A stretch of 45,867 nt of DNA from Alicyclobacillus sp. GTDB lineage: Bacteria > Bacillota > Bacilli > Alicyclobacillales > Alicyclobacillaceae. Of this stretch, positions 16,651-24,616 are shown in pieces (the stretch's first letter is position 1; the number at the start of each line of letters is the position of its first letter). Both the position numbers and the translations under genes were made by a program. Below the pieces are notes generated by a model, which saw nothing but the letters and a program-made list of their open reading frames with translations, made no database searches and was not told where the DNA came from. The stretch is taken from NCBI RefSeq assembly GCF_023511815.1, contig NZ_JAIMAV010000014.1, forward strand, positions 1 through 45,867. Direction: 5' to 3'.

Positions 16651-18309
16651 TTGGCCAGAGGAAAACCGAAACTCTCCATCATCCCGCTGGGAGGCGTCGG
16701 CGAAATCGGTAAGAACATGACGGCCTACCGGTACGGGGAAGACATCATTGTGGTCGACGCGGGTCTCAAATTTCCTGAGGAAGAAATGCTTGGAATTGAC
16801 GCGGTGATTCCGGACATCGCCTACCTGGTGGAACACCGGGACAAGGTCCGTGCCATCTTTCTGACGCACGGTCACGAGGACCACATCGGCGGATTGCCGT
16901 ATGTCCTCAAAAGCATCAATGTCCCGGTGTACGGGACCCGGTTGACCCTGGGATTGGTGGAGAACAAGCTGCGCGAGCACGGGTTGGCGGATTCCGTCAA
17001 GCTCAACCGGATGGACGGGAACAGCCACGTCCGCGTGGGCGCGTTCGAAGTGTCGTTCTTTTACAACAACCACAGCATTCCGGACACGGGCGGCTTTGCC
17101 ATCAAGACGCCGGAGGGCCTGGTGGTGCACACCGGGGACTTCAAATTCGATCACACACCCGTCGACGGGAGGCCGGCCGATCTGCACAAATTGGCGGCCT
17201 ACGGCGACCAGGGGGTTCTCGCCCTGGTGGCGGACAGCACCAACGCGGAACGAGAGGGGTTCACCCCCTCGGAGCGGACCGTCGGCCGTGTGATTGACGA
17301 CATCGTCGCCCAGGCGCCCGGCCGGGTGATTCTGGCGACCTTTGCGTCGAACATCCACCGCATGCAGCAGGTGATTGAGGCCGCCGAGCGGCACGGGCGC
17401 AAAGTCGCGGTGGTCGGCCGGAGCATGGTGAACAACATCCACATCGCGGTGCAGCTGGGGTACCTTCATGTCCGCCCCGGCACGATGGTCGACATCGACG
17501 ACATCGGCAAGATGGCCCCGGAGAAAGTGGTCGTGCTCTGCACCGGCAGTCAGGGTGAACCGATGTCCGCCCTGACGCGCATGGCGCGCGGCGCGCACCG
17601 CAAGATTGACATCATCCCCGGGGACACGGTGGTGCTGGCCAGTTCGCCCATTCCGGGCAACGAGAAGTATGTGGCGCGGACCATCGATCAACTGTTTCGA
17701 GCCGGCGCCAACGTGATCTACCGCGGCGTGCACGTCTCCGGGCACGGGAGCCAGGAGGAGCTCAAACTGATGCTCAATCTGACGCGCCCGAAGTACTTCT
17801 TCCCGGTGCACGGCGAGTACCGCATGCAGCGGACGCACGCGCGGCTGGCCATGGACGTGGGGGTTCCGGAGGAGAACATCTTTGTGCTCGATCTCGGCGA
17901 CGTGGTGGAGATTGAGAATGGCGTCGCGCGCCTCGGCGCGAAGGTGACGGCGGGCACGGTGATGATCGACGGCCTCGGTGTCGGGGATGTGGGGAACATC
18001 GTCCTGCGGGATCGAAAGTTGCTGTCCCAGGACGGCATTCTGGTCGTCGTCGTCACGCTCTCCAAGGAGACGGGCCAGGTGCTCTCCGGTCCCGACATCA
18101 TCTCGCGCGGGTTCGTCTACGTCCGCGAGTCGGAGGCGTTGCTTGATGAGGCGACGCGGTTGGTGGAGTCGACGCTCACGCGCATGGTGGCGGACAACAT
18201 CAGCGAATGGTCGTCGCTGAAGACCGCGGTCCGCGATGCGCTGGGCCGGTTCCTGTTCGACCAAACCCGCCGCCGCCCGATGATCCTGCCCATCATCATG
18301 GAGGCGTGA
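16651..18309 (+). CDS. rnj: Ribonuclease J
   Basis: The 552-residue product is a full RNase J: beta-lactamase domain with THGHEDH (72-78), beta-CASP insertion, and the C-terminal dimerisation region. RNase J is a 5'-3' exoribonuclease and endoribonuclease central to mRNA decay and rRNA maturation. The locus is that of B. subtilis rnjB (RNase J2), yet the metal motif is the complete HxHxDH, so this copy should be active. TTG 16651 is preferred because GGAGGT lies at 16639-16644, six bases upstream, and the protein then starts with a standard KPKLSIIPLGGVGEIG. The residues encoded upstream in frame cross the leader hairpin and are not conserved. Confidence 0.95.
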   Translation: MARGKPKLSIIPLGGVGEIGKNMTAYRYGEDIIVVDAGLKFPEEEMLGIDAVIPDIAYLVEHRDKVRAIFLTHGHEDHIGGLPYVLKSINVPVYGTRLTLGLVENKLREHGLADSVKLNRMDGNSHVRVGAFEVSFFYNNHSIPDTGGFAIKTPEGLVVHTGDFKFDHTPVDGRPADLHKLAAYGDQGVLALVADSTNAEREGFTPSERTVGRVIDDIVAQAPGRVILATFASNIHRMQQVIEAAERHGRKVAVVGRSMVNNIHIAVQLGYLHVRPGTMVDIDDIGKMAPEKVVVLCTGSQGEPMSALTRMARGAHRKIDIIPGDTVVLASSPIPGNEKYVARTIDQLFRAGANVIYRGVHVSGHGSQEELKLMLNLTRPKYFFPVHGEYRMQRTHARLAMDVGVPEENIFVLDLGDVVEIENGVARLGAKVTAGTVMIDGLGVGDVGNIVLRDRKLLSQDGILVVVVTLSKETGQVLSGPDIISRGFVYVRESEALLDEATRLVESTLTRMVADNISEWSSLKTAVRDALGRFLFDQTRRRPMILPIIMEA

Positions 18310-18345
18310 CCCTCCGCCGCAGTCGGCGGCGGTCCGCCGTCCGCC

Positions 18346-18371
18346 AGGCCCCGGATTCCCGGGGCCTTTTT
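18346..18371 (+). terminator. Rho-independent terminator after rnj
   Basis: Stem GGCCCCGG (18347-18354) / CCGGGGCC (18359-18366) with an ATTC loop, followed by five T. Confidence 0.9.
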
Positions 18372-18376
18372 GCGAT

Positions 18377-18514
18377 GCATCGGGATGTCCGCCGGAGCAT
18401 CGGTACGTCTCTTGATGCATCGGCGCGCCCTTCGGCGCATCCGGATGTCCGCTGGCACATCGGGATGTCCCTCGGCGCGTCGGATGTTCCCGGCGCATCG
18501 GAGCGGTCCGGGCC
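18377..18514. repeat. Tandem array of about seven imperfect 20-bp repeats
   Basis: Units starting with GCATC (or ACATC/GCGTC) recur at 18377, 18397, 18417, 18437, 18457, 18477 and 18495. Spacing is exactly 20 bases except for one 18-base unit. The best-preserved units resemble GCATCGGGATGTCCGCTGGC, and an eighth partial unit starts at 18515. Each good unit contains the inverted repeat CATC-GG-GATG. A 20-base period cannot preserve a reading frame, so the array is not coding. It lies between the rnj terminator and the tepA start. Function unknown. Confidence 0.85.
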
Positions 18515-18614
18515 GCATGCCCGGCGGAAGATGGTCCCATACTAGACGAGAGACCTGACAACACTGTCTTCGCCCCGTCGCCGCACCCGGGCGAAGACCA
18601 CGGAGGAAATGCCG

Positions 18615-19343
18615 ATGCCAAACGAAGAGACCCAGACCCCCGACGCCCCGGTGCCCGCCCCGCCGAGCGTCGCCGGCAATGTTGAGTCCCTCGGCCAGAC
18701 GAACCCCGTCCAGGCCGATTCCAACGTGTACTGCCTGACCATCATCGGACAGGTCGAGGGGCACATGGCCCTGCCGCCGCAGAACAAGACGACCAAGTAC
18801 GAACACGTCATTCCGCAGCTGGTGGCGGTCGAGCAGAATGACCGCATTGAAGGCCTCTTGATTGTGCTCAACACCGTGGGAGGGGATGTGGAGGCCGGCC
18901 TGGCCATCGCGGAGATGGTCGCGAGCCTGAGCAAACCGACCGTCTCCCTGGTGCTGGGCGGCGGTCACAGCATCGGCGTGCCGATTGCGGTGAGCGCGGA
19001 CTACTCGTTCATCGCGGAGACGGCCTCGATGACCATCCACCCGATTCGCCTGACCGGGATGGTCATCGGGGTGCCGCAGTCGTTCGAATACCTCGAGCGC
19101 ATGCAGGAGCGGGTCACGCGCTTCGTGGTGGAGCACTCTCACATCTCGGAGGAGAAGTTCCGCGAACTGATGCTCAACACCGGCGAGATGGCGCGTGACA
19201 TCGGGACGACGGTGGTCGGCCGGGACGCCGTGCGCTATGGGTTGATCGACGAGGTGGGCGGACTGGGTCAGGCGATGAAAAAGCTGTCGGAGCTCATCGA
19301 TCGGCGGCGCGGCGCGGCCCCGGTGGAGCGGGTGGTCCAATGA
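18615..19343 (+). CDS. tepA: TepA/YmfB, ClpP-like translocation-enhancing peptidase
   Basis: The 242-residue product has the ClpP/crotonase-like serine peptidase fold: [16 protein letters not shown], catalytic Ser119 in GGHSIGVP and His142 in MTIHPIR. B. subtilis TepA has been linked to protein export and spore-specific proteolysis, and it occupies this place between rnj and ylzJ. ATG 18615 is preferred over ATG 18609, which directly abuts the GGAGGA site at 18602-18607. About 35 poorly conserved Pro-rich residues precede the fold. The stop overlaps ylzJ by four bases. Confidence 0.93.
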   Translation: MPNEETQTPDAPVPAPPSVAGNVESLGQTNPVQADSNVYCLTIIGQVEGHMALPPQNKTTKYEHVIPQLVAVEQNDRIEGLLIVLNTVGGDVEAGLAIAEMVASLSKPTVSLVLGGGHSIGVPIAVSADYSFIAETASMTIHPIRLTGMVIGVPQSFEYLERMQERVTRFVVEHSHISEEKFRELMLNTGEMARDIGTTVVGRDAVRYGLIDEVGGLGQAMKKLSELIDRRRGAAPVERVVQ

Positions 19344-19561
19344 GCACCCTGTGGACCATCGTGCCGCCCGAGGTGCTGTTCGCCGCATCCGGCGGTGCGG
19401 TGGAGACGGAGGAGATTGAGATCGGCGGGGCGAGAATGGTCGTGACGCCGCTGGGCCGCGGGCAGGCCCGGGTCGAGCGGCTGATCAGCCCAGACCCGCA
19501 GCACTACCTGCGGCCGGACTGGCAACCCGGGGCGGTCATCCCCTACCCGCCCCGCGGCTGA
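19340..19561 (+). CDS. ylzJ: YlzJ-like small protein
   Basis: This 73-residue product begins with [12 protein letters not shown] and ends with the conserved motif GAVIPYP, as in the YlzJ-like family that always follows tepA in spore-formers. No signal peptide or membrane segment is seen. The ATG overlaps the tepA stop (ATGA), so the two are co-translated. The biochemical role is not known. Confidence 0.85.
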   Translation: MSTLWTIVPPEVLFAASGGAVETEEIEIGGARMVVTPLGRGQARVERLISPDPQHYLRPDWQPGAVIPYPPRG

Positions 19562-19631
19562 GCGCGGGATACCCGCCCGCGTTGCTCGCGCGTCCGCCGT
19601 GGCCGGGGCCGAGCGGCCGGGGCGGTCCGGT

Positions 19632-19669
19632 GACGCCCCTCCCTCGCCGGGACGCCCCTCCCTGACCGG
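19632..19669. repeat. Direct 19-bp tandem duplication
   Basis: GACGCCCCTCCCTCGCCGG (19632-19650) is followed immediately by GACGCCCCTCCCTGACCGG, differing at two bases. It lies in the 213-base non-coding gap between ylzJ and spoIIIE, where nothing else was recognised. Confidence 0.75.
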
Positions 19670-19774
19670 GGCGCCGGAACGGGGATGGACGTGCCTCCGG
19701 ATCGCCCGCACCGGTTTGCGCCTCGGGCGGCGGTGCGGCAGGAAACCGAGGGCCGGACCGCGAATTGATGGGGC

Positions 19775-22171
19775 ATGGGAAAAAATCAGCATCAGAAGCG
19801 CGTGTTGGAATTCGAACTGTTGGGGATGGGGTTGTTGACCCTGAGCGCCCTCGCCCTGGGCCGGCTCGGCCTGGTGGGGCGTTACCTCGATGTGGCCTTC
19901 ATCTATTTGGCGGGGTCGTGGAGTTTCCTCGTCCCCGTCTTCCTCGGGTATGCCGCCATCTACATGATGATCCACCGGACGCCGTTTCCCTGGCATTTCC
20001 GGCACATGGGGTTGCTGATCCTGTTCATCGTGTGGTTGACCGCGATGGAGTTCGATCTGTACCAGAGCGTCGCCGCCCTGTACCCGGAACACCAGGTGCC
20101 CATCTGGCAGGTGACGCTGAACGCCGTCGATGAGATGCGCGACGTCGTCCTGGGCCGGCCCGGCGTTCCGGCCGCGGCGGTTCAGGCCGGCGGGGGACTG
20201 GTCGGCGCCGCCGTGTTCGCCGTGTGCCACCGGCTGTTCTCCGATCTGGGCACCGTCCTCGTGCTGAGCGTGGGCGGGCTGGTCGGGGCCGCACTGGTCA
20301 CCCAGCGGTCCCTGGTCGCCGACCTGCAGAAGGGGACGCGCTGGATGGAGCGGCGGCTCGAGGGCCTGTGGAGGGGAACGAAGCAGTACATCGACGTGCT
20401 GTTCGGTCCCGATCCCGAGGAGCGGCGAAAAGCGGATCCGGAGCCGGTGGCCCCGGCGCGGCGCGGCCGCCGGAAACCCGAGCTGATTGTCGACGGCGAG
20501 GTGGTCGAGTCCACTGCCAAGGAGGCGCGGGAGGCGCCGGAGGAGCGGCCCATCGTTCGCGATTTTCACGCCCAGTGGCGCCGCTCGGACGCGGACGCGG
20601 GCGAAGTCACCGTGGAACAGGTCGGCAACCAACTGATTGCCCGGTACCCGGACCGGCTGACGCCGGTGAAACCCGATCCGCCCCGGCACGCCGCGGACGC
20701 CTATCCGGTGGGGGCCCCCGTGCACGACGAGCGATACCAGCTGCCGCCGCTGCGCATCTTCACCCCGCCCTCGGCCCCGAAGGGAGAATTCGACCATCGT
20801 GAGGCGCAGGAGAACGCCAGGAAGCTGGAGGCGACGTTTGAGAGCTTCGGCGTTCAGGCCAGGGTGCTTGAGATCAGCCGCGGTCCCGCCGTCACCCGCT
20901 ATGAGATCCAGCCGGCCGTCGGGGTCAAGGTGTCCCGCATCCTCAGCCTGTCGGATGACATCGCCCTCGCGCTGGCCGCCCGGGACATCCGGATCGAGGC
21001 CCCGGTGCCGGGCAAGCCCGTGATCGGCATCGAGGTGCCCAACGACGAGATCTCCATCGTCACCCTGCGCGAGGTGCTCGAATCGCCGGAGTTTCAGGAG
21101 GAGGAGACCAAGCTGGCGCTCGCGCTGGGGCGCGACATCTCGGGGGCGCCCATCGTCGGCAACCTGCAGAAGATGCCGCACCTCTTGGTCGCCGGTGCCA
21201 CCGGATCGGGCAAGAGCGTGTGCATCAACGGGATCATCGCGTCCATCCTGGTCAAGGCAAAACCGCACGAGGTCAAGTTTTTGATGATTGACCCGAAGAT
21301 GGTCGAGCTCAGCGGGTACAACGGCATTCCGCATCTGATGGCGCCGGTGGTGACGGACGCGCGTAAGGCGGCGTACGCGCTCAAGCGCGTCGTCGAGGAG
21401 ATGGAGAACCGCTACCGGCTGTTCGCGGAGCGCGGCGCCCGCGACCTCGAGCGGTACAACCAGATGCTGCGCGCGGACGGCGAGGACGCCCTGCCCTACA
21501 TCGTGGTCATCATCGACGAATTGGCGGACTTGATGATGGTCGCCCCGGGCGAGGTGGAGGACGCCATCTGCCGGATTGCGCAGATGGCGCGCGCCGCCGG
21601 GATCCACCTGATTGTCGCCACCCAGCGGCCGTCCGTCGATGTGATCACGGGCGTGATCAAGGCCAACATCCCGAGCCGCATCGCGTTTGCGGTCTCGTCG
21701 ATGGCGGACTCCCGCACCATCCTCGACGGGGGCGGGGCGGAGAAGCTCCTCGGCCGCGGCGACATGCTGTATCTCCCAGTGGGGGCGTCGAAGCCCGTTC
21801 GCGTGCAGGGGGCGTATGTTTCCGAGACCGAGATCGAGCAGTTGGTGGAGTACGTGAAATCCCAGCAGCAGGTCGTCTACACCGTCGACCTGAACCACGA
21901 GGGGGAGTCGGCGGAGGACGGTGCGGCGGACGACCTCGACGAGCTGTTCTTCGACGCGGTGGATCTGGTCGTCGACACGGGTCAGGCGTCTGTCTCGATG
22001 ATCCAGCGCCGGTTTCGCGTGGGTTATTCCCGGGCGGCACGCATCGTCGATCAGATGGAACAGCGCGGGCTGGTCGGTCCCTTTGAGGGCAGCAAACCGC
22101 GGGAGGTCCTCATCTCTGCGGAGGAGTGGCAACGGTTGAAGGAGGGTTGGCGCGGCACTCGCTCCCAGTGA
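19775..22171 (+). CDS. spoIIIE: FtsK/SpoIIIE family DNA translocase
   Basis: The 798-residue product has about four N-terminal membrane segments (roughly residues 10-165), a charged linker, and the translocase motor with Walker A GATGSGKS (474-481) and a Walker [15 protein letters not shown]-terminal winged-helix gamma domain ([24 protein letters not shown]) reads DNA polarity sequences. In spore-formers this ATPase pumps the chromosome into the forespore and clears DNA from division septa. It follows tepA-ylzJ as in B. subtilis. The ATG at 19775 has only a weak GATGGGG ahead of it. A further GTG/TTG start upstream cannot be excluded, but conserved sequence begins near here. Confidence 0.95.
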   Translation: MGKNQHQKRVLEFELLGMGLLTLSALALGRLGLVGRYLDVAFIYLAGSWSFLVPVFLGYAAIYMMIHRTPFPWHFRHMGLLILFIVWLTAMEFDLYQSVAALYPEHQVPIWQVTLNAVDEMRDVVLGRPGVPAAAVQAGGGLVGAAVFAVCHRLFSDLGTVLVLSVGGLVGAALVTQRSLVADLQKGTRWMERRLEGLWRGTKQYIDVLFGPDPEERRKADPEPVAPARRGRRKPELIVDGEVVESTAKEAREAPEERPIVRDFHAQWRRSDADAGEVTVEQVGNQLIARYPDRLTPVKPDPPRHAADAYPVGAPVHDERYQLPPLRIFTPPSAPKGEFDHREAQENARKLEATFESFGVQARVLEISRGPAVTRYEIQPAVGVKVSRILSLSDDIALALAARDIRIEAPVPGKPVIGIEVPNDEISIVTLREVLESPEFQEEETKLALALGRDISGAPIVGNLQKMPHLLVAGATGSGKSVCINGIIASILVKAKPHEVKFLMIDPKMVELSGYNGIPHLMAPVVTDARKAAYALKRVVEEMENRYRLFAERGARDLERYNQMLRADGEDALPYIVVIIDELADLMMVAPGEVEDAICRIAQMARAAGIHLIVATQRPSVDVITGVIKANIPSRIAFAVSSMADSRTILDGGGAEKLLGRGDMLYLPVGASKPVRVQGAYVSETEIEQLVEYVKSQQQVVYTVDLNHEGESAEDGAADDLDELFFDAVDLVVDTGQASVSMIQRRFRVGYSRAARIVDQMEQRGLVGPFEGSKPREVLISAEEWQRLKEGWRGTRSQ

Positions 22172-22178
22172 ATCGGAC

Positions 22179-22208
22179 GTCATGTTGTCCGCCCCGTGCA
22201 CATACGCT
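22179..22208 (+). promoter_or_regulatory. Possible SigE-type sporulation promoter
   Basis: GTCATGTT (22179-22186) and CATACGCT (22201-22208) are 14 bases apart and each differs by one base from the SigE-type elements kmATATT and CATACAnT. It is placed 29 bases before the start of the secreted protein gene. The match is suggestive only. Confidence 0.35.
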
Positions 22209-22237
22209 GTACCAGTCTGTCCGAGGAGTCGATGGCC

Positions 22238-22843
22238 ATGAGGAGACTGGCGTGGGCCCAACCGATCTCGGCCTGGATCTGGGTGGGCGTGTTGGCCGCG
22301 GTGTACGGGGTGTCGGCGAGCGCGTTGGCGGAGGAGACCGGACTGAGTCCGGACGCGGGGAGCGCCCGGGCGGCCCTGGGGGCGCCGGCGACCTACGGAT
22401 CGGATGTGCCGGACCAGGTGGTTCAGACGGTGGCAGCCTCCGTCGGAACCGTGACGGGTCTGGACGAGTTGGTGGTGCTGCCGAATCAGGCGGGCGGGTA
22501 CACGGTGTCGGCGGAGGTGGAGCTCGGCATCGATGCGGCGGACGCCGCGGTCGCCAATCCCATGATGGAGCGGCTGTCGCAGACGTTCTTCCAGCGCGTC
22601 TATGGCTGCGGCGCGAATGTGACCGACGCGCAGCTGTATTTTATGGCGGGCGGGCAATTGGTCGGGGGCGCCGATCTCGGGCGCGACGCGTACCGCCGGC
22701 TGGATGTCTCGGCGCTCACGGCGCCCGACGCCTTCCTGCAGGCGGTGCAGGCCCTGCCGGTGCGCACGGGGGAAGGCGCCGACGACAGCTGGGTTCAGTG
22801 GATGACGCTGCCGCCGGATGGCCAGGGCGGGGACGGGGCGTGA
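22238..22843 (+). CDS. Secreted protein of unknown function
   Basis: The 201-residue product begins with a clear signal peptide: MRRLAWAQ, a hydrophobic core, and a likely cleavage site after SALA (residue 31). The mature part is acidic and Ala/Gly/Val-rich with no motif I recognise. It contains one Cys and a repeated beta-like pattern (GGYTVSAEVELGI). ATG 22238 is chosen because CGAGGAG lies 9 bases upstream; ATG 22232 is too close. A SigE-like promoter lies just before it and spoIIIE just upstream, so a sporulation role is possible but unproven. The next gene is convergent. Confidence 0.65.
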   Translation: MRRLAWAQPISAWIWVGVLAAVYGVSASALAEETGLSPDAGSARAALGAPATYGSDVPDQVVQTVAASVGTVTGLDELVVLPNQAGGYTVSAEVELGIDAADAAVANPMMERLSQTFFQRVYGCGANVTDAQLYFMAGGQLVGGADLGRDAYRRLDVSALTAPDAFLQAVQALPVRTGEGADDSWVQWMTLPPDGQGGDGA

Positions 22844-22960
22844 CGCGAGTCGTGGTGCACGGGTGAAGCGAATCGCCTGTGCGACGGTCTGAGGCGGATG
22901 CGACGGCCCGAGGCGAGTGGACGCAGGCATCGCAGGCTCCCCGCCGCGGCCCAAACAAGC

Positions 22961-22986
22961 AGGGACAACGGTCCTCCGTTGTCCCT
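22961..22986 (-). terminator. Hairpin terminator between convergent genes
   Basis: Perfect 11-base stem AGGGACAACGG / CCGTTGTCCCT with a TCCT loop. It begins six bases beyond the stop of the minus-strand gene and is followed on that strand by a partly T-rich GCTTGTTT. It may also serve the + strand gene, though no T tract is present in that direction. Confidence 0.65.
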
Positions 22987-22992
22987 GTTCCT

Positions 22993-23334
22993 TCAACGCC
23001 GGCGCGGCGTTGCAATCATATACGCCTGAACGTAGCGAATGTCCGCCCGGCGAACCTCGCGCATCAGCGCCCGGACAATCGGTTCGTGGCCGGTGCGCAT
23101 CAGCGTCTCCACGATGGTGCTCGTGGTGAACGGCTCGTCCACGGACTCCGCCACCTCGGGATTTTCGGCCAGGTGGTCCAACCAGCGGTCATCGTATCGG
23201 TCACCCCGGCGACGCTCGTATGCGCGCCGGTAGAGATCCCGCACCGTGAAGGGAAGTTCGAGGGTGCGCAGGTAAAAGTCGAGTTGATACAGCGCCTTTG
23301 CGACCGACAGGTGCTCTCCGCTCAGATTTCTCAT
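22993..23334 (-). CDS. Hypothetical protein, the only minus-strand gene
   Basis: The ATG at 23334 gives a 113-residue product with no signal peptide or membrane segment, many Arg and Glu residues, and probable helices throughout. It begins MRNLSGEHLSVAKALYQLDF and ends with an RRR tail. I do not recognise the family. The gene is supported by a SigA-type promoter (23357-23385), a GAGGGGTGGG ribosome binding site next to the start, and a hairpin terminator right after the stop. The upstream in-frame codons to 23697 overlap the divergent lipoprotein gene and are rejected. It is divergent from that gene. Confidence 0.72.
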   Translation of the reverse strand: MRNLSGEHLSVAKALYQLDFYLRTLELPFTVRDLYRRAYERRRGDRYDDRWLDHLAENPEVAESVDEPFTTSTIVETLMRTGHEPIVRALMREVRRADIRYVQAYMIATPRRR

Positions 23335-23356
23335 CGGTTTCCCACCCCTCGTCGCT

Positions 23357-23385
23357 ATTATCTGTGGTTTCAGGGGGAAAGGCAA
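23357..23385 (-). promoter_or_regulatory. SigA-type promoter of the minus-strand hypothetical gene
   Basis: On the minus strand TTGCCT (23385-23380) and GATAAT (23362-23357) are 17 bases apart. Transcription would start about 15 bases before the start codon. Confidence 0.55.
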
Positions 23386-23405
23386 GTCCGTTCGGTACGA
23401 GTCCA

Positions 23406-23414
23406 TGATACAAT
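23406..23414 (+). promoter_or_regulatory. Extended -10 promoter of the lipoprotein gene
   Basis: TGATACAAT forms an extended -10 element, with no good -35 at the normal distance. It lies 54 bases before the start codon and back to back with the minus-strand promoter, so the two genes share a short divergent control region. Confidence 0.45.
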
Positions 23415-23467
23415 AGGAAAAACGCGGGGCGAAAAGCGCCGAAAATATGCAATGAGGAGACCGGATT

Positions 23468-24574
23468 TTGTTGCGACGAGAGAACTTTCTCCGGTGGGTG
23501 CCCGCACTCACCGCGTGTTTTGCCATGTCCGCATGCGGTGCGCCAAATCTGGCCGAGATGCGTCCGCAGCACGCCAAGGCCACCGCGGAGGTTCTGGTCG
23601 TCGGGACGCCGCCGGGGTGGACGGACGACGCGGTGAAAGGCATCGAAGAAGTGGCGGGGGTTGTCACACAGGTGCGCCGGGTCTCGTCTGCATCCATGGG
23701 ACAGGTTCTTGATCAGAAGGTCCAGGGGTCACATCCCGGGCTGCTGGTCGTGGTGGACGCGAACGGGTCGCCGACCGCCATCCGCGCTTGGGCTTCCTCA
23801 CACCCGAATATACGCTTGGAATGGGTCGGCGGGATGCCCTCGGCGGGTGCGTCCGCGGACGTGCCGGGGGTCCGCCGGGTCACGGTCCAGCCCGTAGCCG
23901 CCGCGTACTGCCTCGGCTGGGGGGCGGGGCAACTGGCCGCCGCGGCGTCGGCATGGGTGCCGACGGTCGGTTGGCTGGAGGGTTCCGGGAGCTTGCCTGC
24001 CTCCGTCATTCAAGCCGCACTGGCCGGGCTGTACTCCGGAAATCCGACCGTTCAGCTGCGCCCGGTCACCCTCGCGCCGCCGGGCGCGGCCGGGCAGTCG
24101 GGGGATGGCGGCGCGAGCGCTCTCGCGGGCGGGGTGGCGGGCGGGGCGCCGCCCGCCGGGACGAATCCACAGTCGGCCGGCGCGCCGCTGCCGAAGGTGG
24201 TGTTGACCGCACGGGAACTGACGCCGGCGGAGTGGGCCTTGGTGCGGGCCGAGGGGGTGACCGTCATCTCGTTGTGCCCGCAGCCGGCGGGGACCGGCGG
24301 GATTGGCGCCCCCGCTCTCCCGGGCCCTGGGGTGGTCGCGGACGACCTCCGTCTGTTCGCCGCCGGGCGGTGGCAGGCCGGGTGGCACGCGGTGGATGCG
24401 GGTTCGCTGACCCAGTGGCATTCGATCCCGATGCCGGATGCCCTCCGGGCGTCCCTCGACAGCCTGGAGCTCGCGCTGCAGGGGGGCACGATTCAGCCAT
24501 CCACCGTATGGAATCAGATGCCCGCCGACATCCGGACCCAGTGGGGGGCCGTGGCGGGCGGCGGGATCGCATGA
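23468..24574 (+). CDS. Predicted lipoprotein, possibly BMP-family (Med-like)
   Basis: The 368-residue product starts with a basic, then hydrophobic segment ending in a lipobox-like MSAC, with lipidation expected at Cys23. The mature part has alternating strands and helices resembling a periplasmic-binding-protein fold (AEVLVVGTPPGWTD, GLLVVVDANGSP, VPTVGWLEGSGSL), like BMP-family lipoproteins such as Med. That assignment is tentative. A low-complexity Gly/Ala/Pro-rich segment around residues 198-235 interrupts the second half. TTG 23468 is chosen because TGAGGAG lies 8 bases upstream. It is divergent from the minus-strand hypothetical gene and just upstream of ymfK. Confidence 0.7.
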   Translation: MLRRENFLRWVPALTACFAMSACGAPNLAEMRPQHAKATAEVLVVGTPPGWTDDAVKGIEEVAGVVTQVRRVSSASMGQVLDQKVQGSHPGLLVVVDANGSPTAIRAWASSHPNIRLEWVGGMPSAGASADVPGVRRVTVQPVAAAYCLGWGAGQLAAAASAWVPTVGWLEGSGSLPASVIQAALAGLYSGNPTVQLRPVTLAPPGAAGQSGDGGASALAGGVAGGAPPAGTNPQSAGAPLPKVVLTARELTPAEWALVRAEGVTVISLCPQPAGTGGIGAPALPGPGVVADDLRLFAAGRWQAGWHAVDAGSLTQWHSIPMPDALRASLDSLELALQGGTIQPSTVWNQMPADIRTQWGAVAGGGIA

Positions 24575-24616
24575 TCTCGTCACGGGTTGGCAAGCTATTG
24601 GAAAGGGGCGATGCCA

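Noticed and set aside
18377-18514. CRISPR array
   Set aside because: Repeat units are contiguous with no unique spacers, they are degenerate, and no cas genes are nearby.
18370-18558. Small ORFs running through the 20-bp repeats on both strands
   Set aside because: The 20-base period shifts frame at each unit, no ribosome binding site precedes them, and the peptides look unlike real proteins.
19268-22996. A 1242-codon open frame on the minus strand opposite spoIIIE
   Set aside because: It is antisense to tepA, ylzJ, spoIIIE and the secreted gene, is His/Arg/Pro-rich, and has no recognisable domain. Long antisense frames are expected in GC-rich DNA.
23335-23697. Longer version of the minus-strand hypothetical gene
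   Set aside because: The added codons overlap the divergent lipoprotein gene and both promoters. A good ribosome binding site supports the start at 23334.
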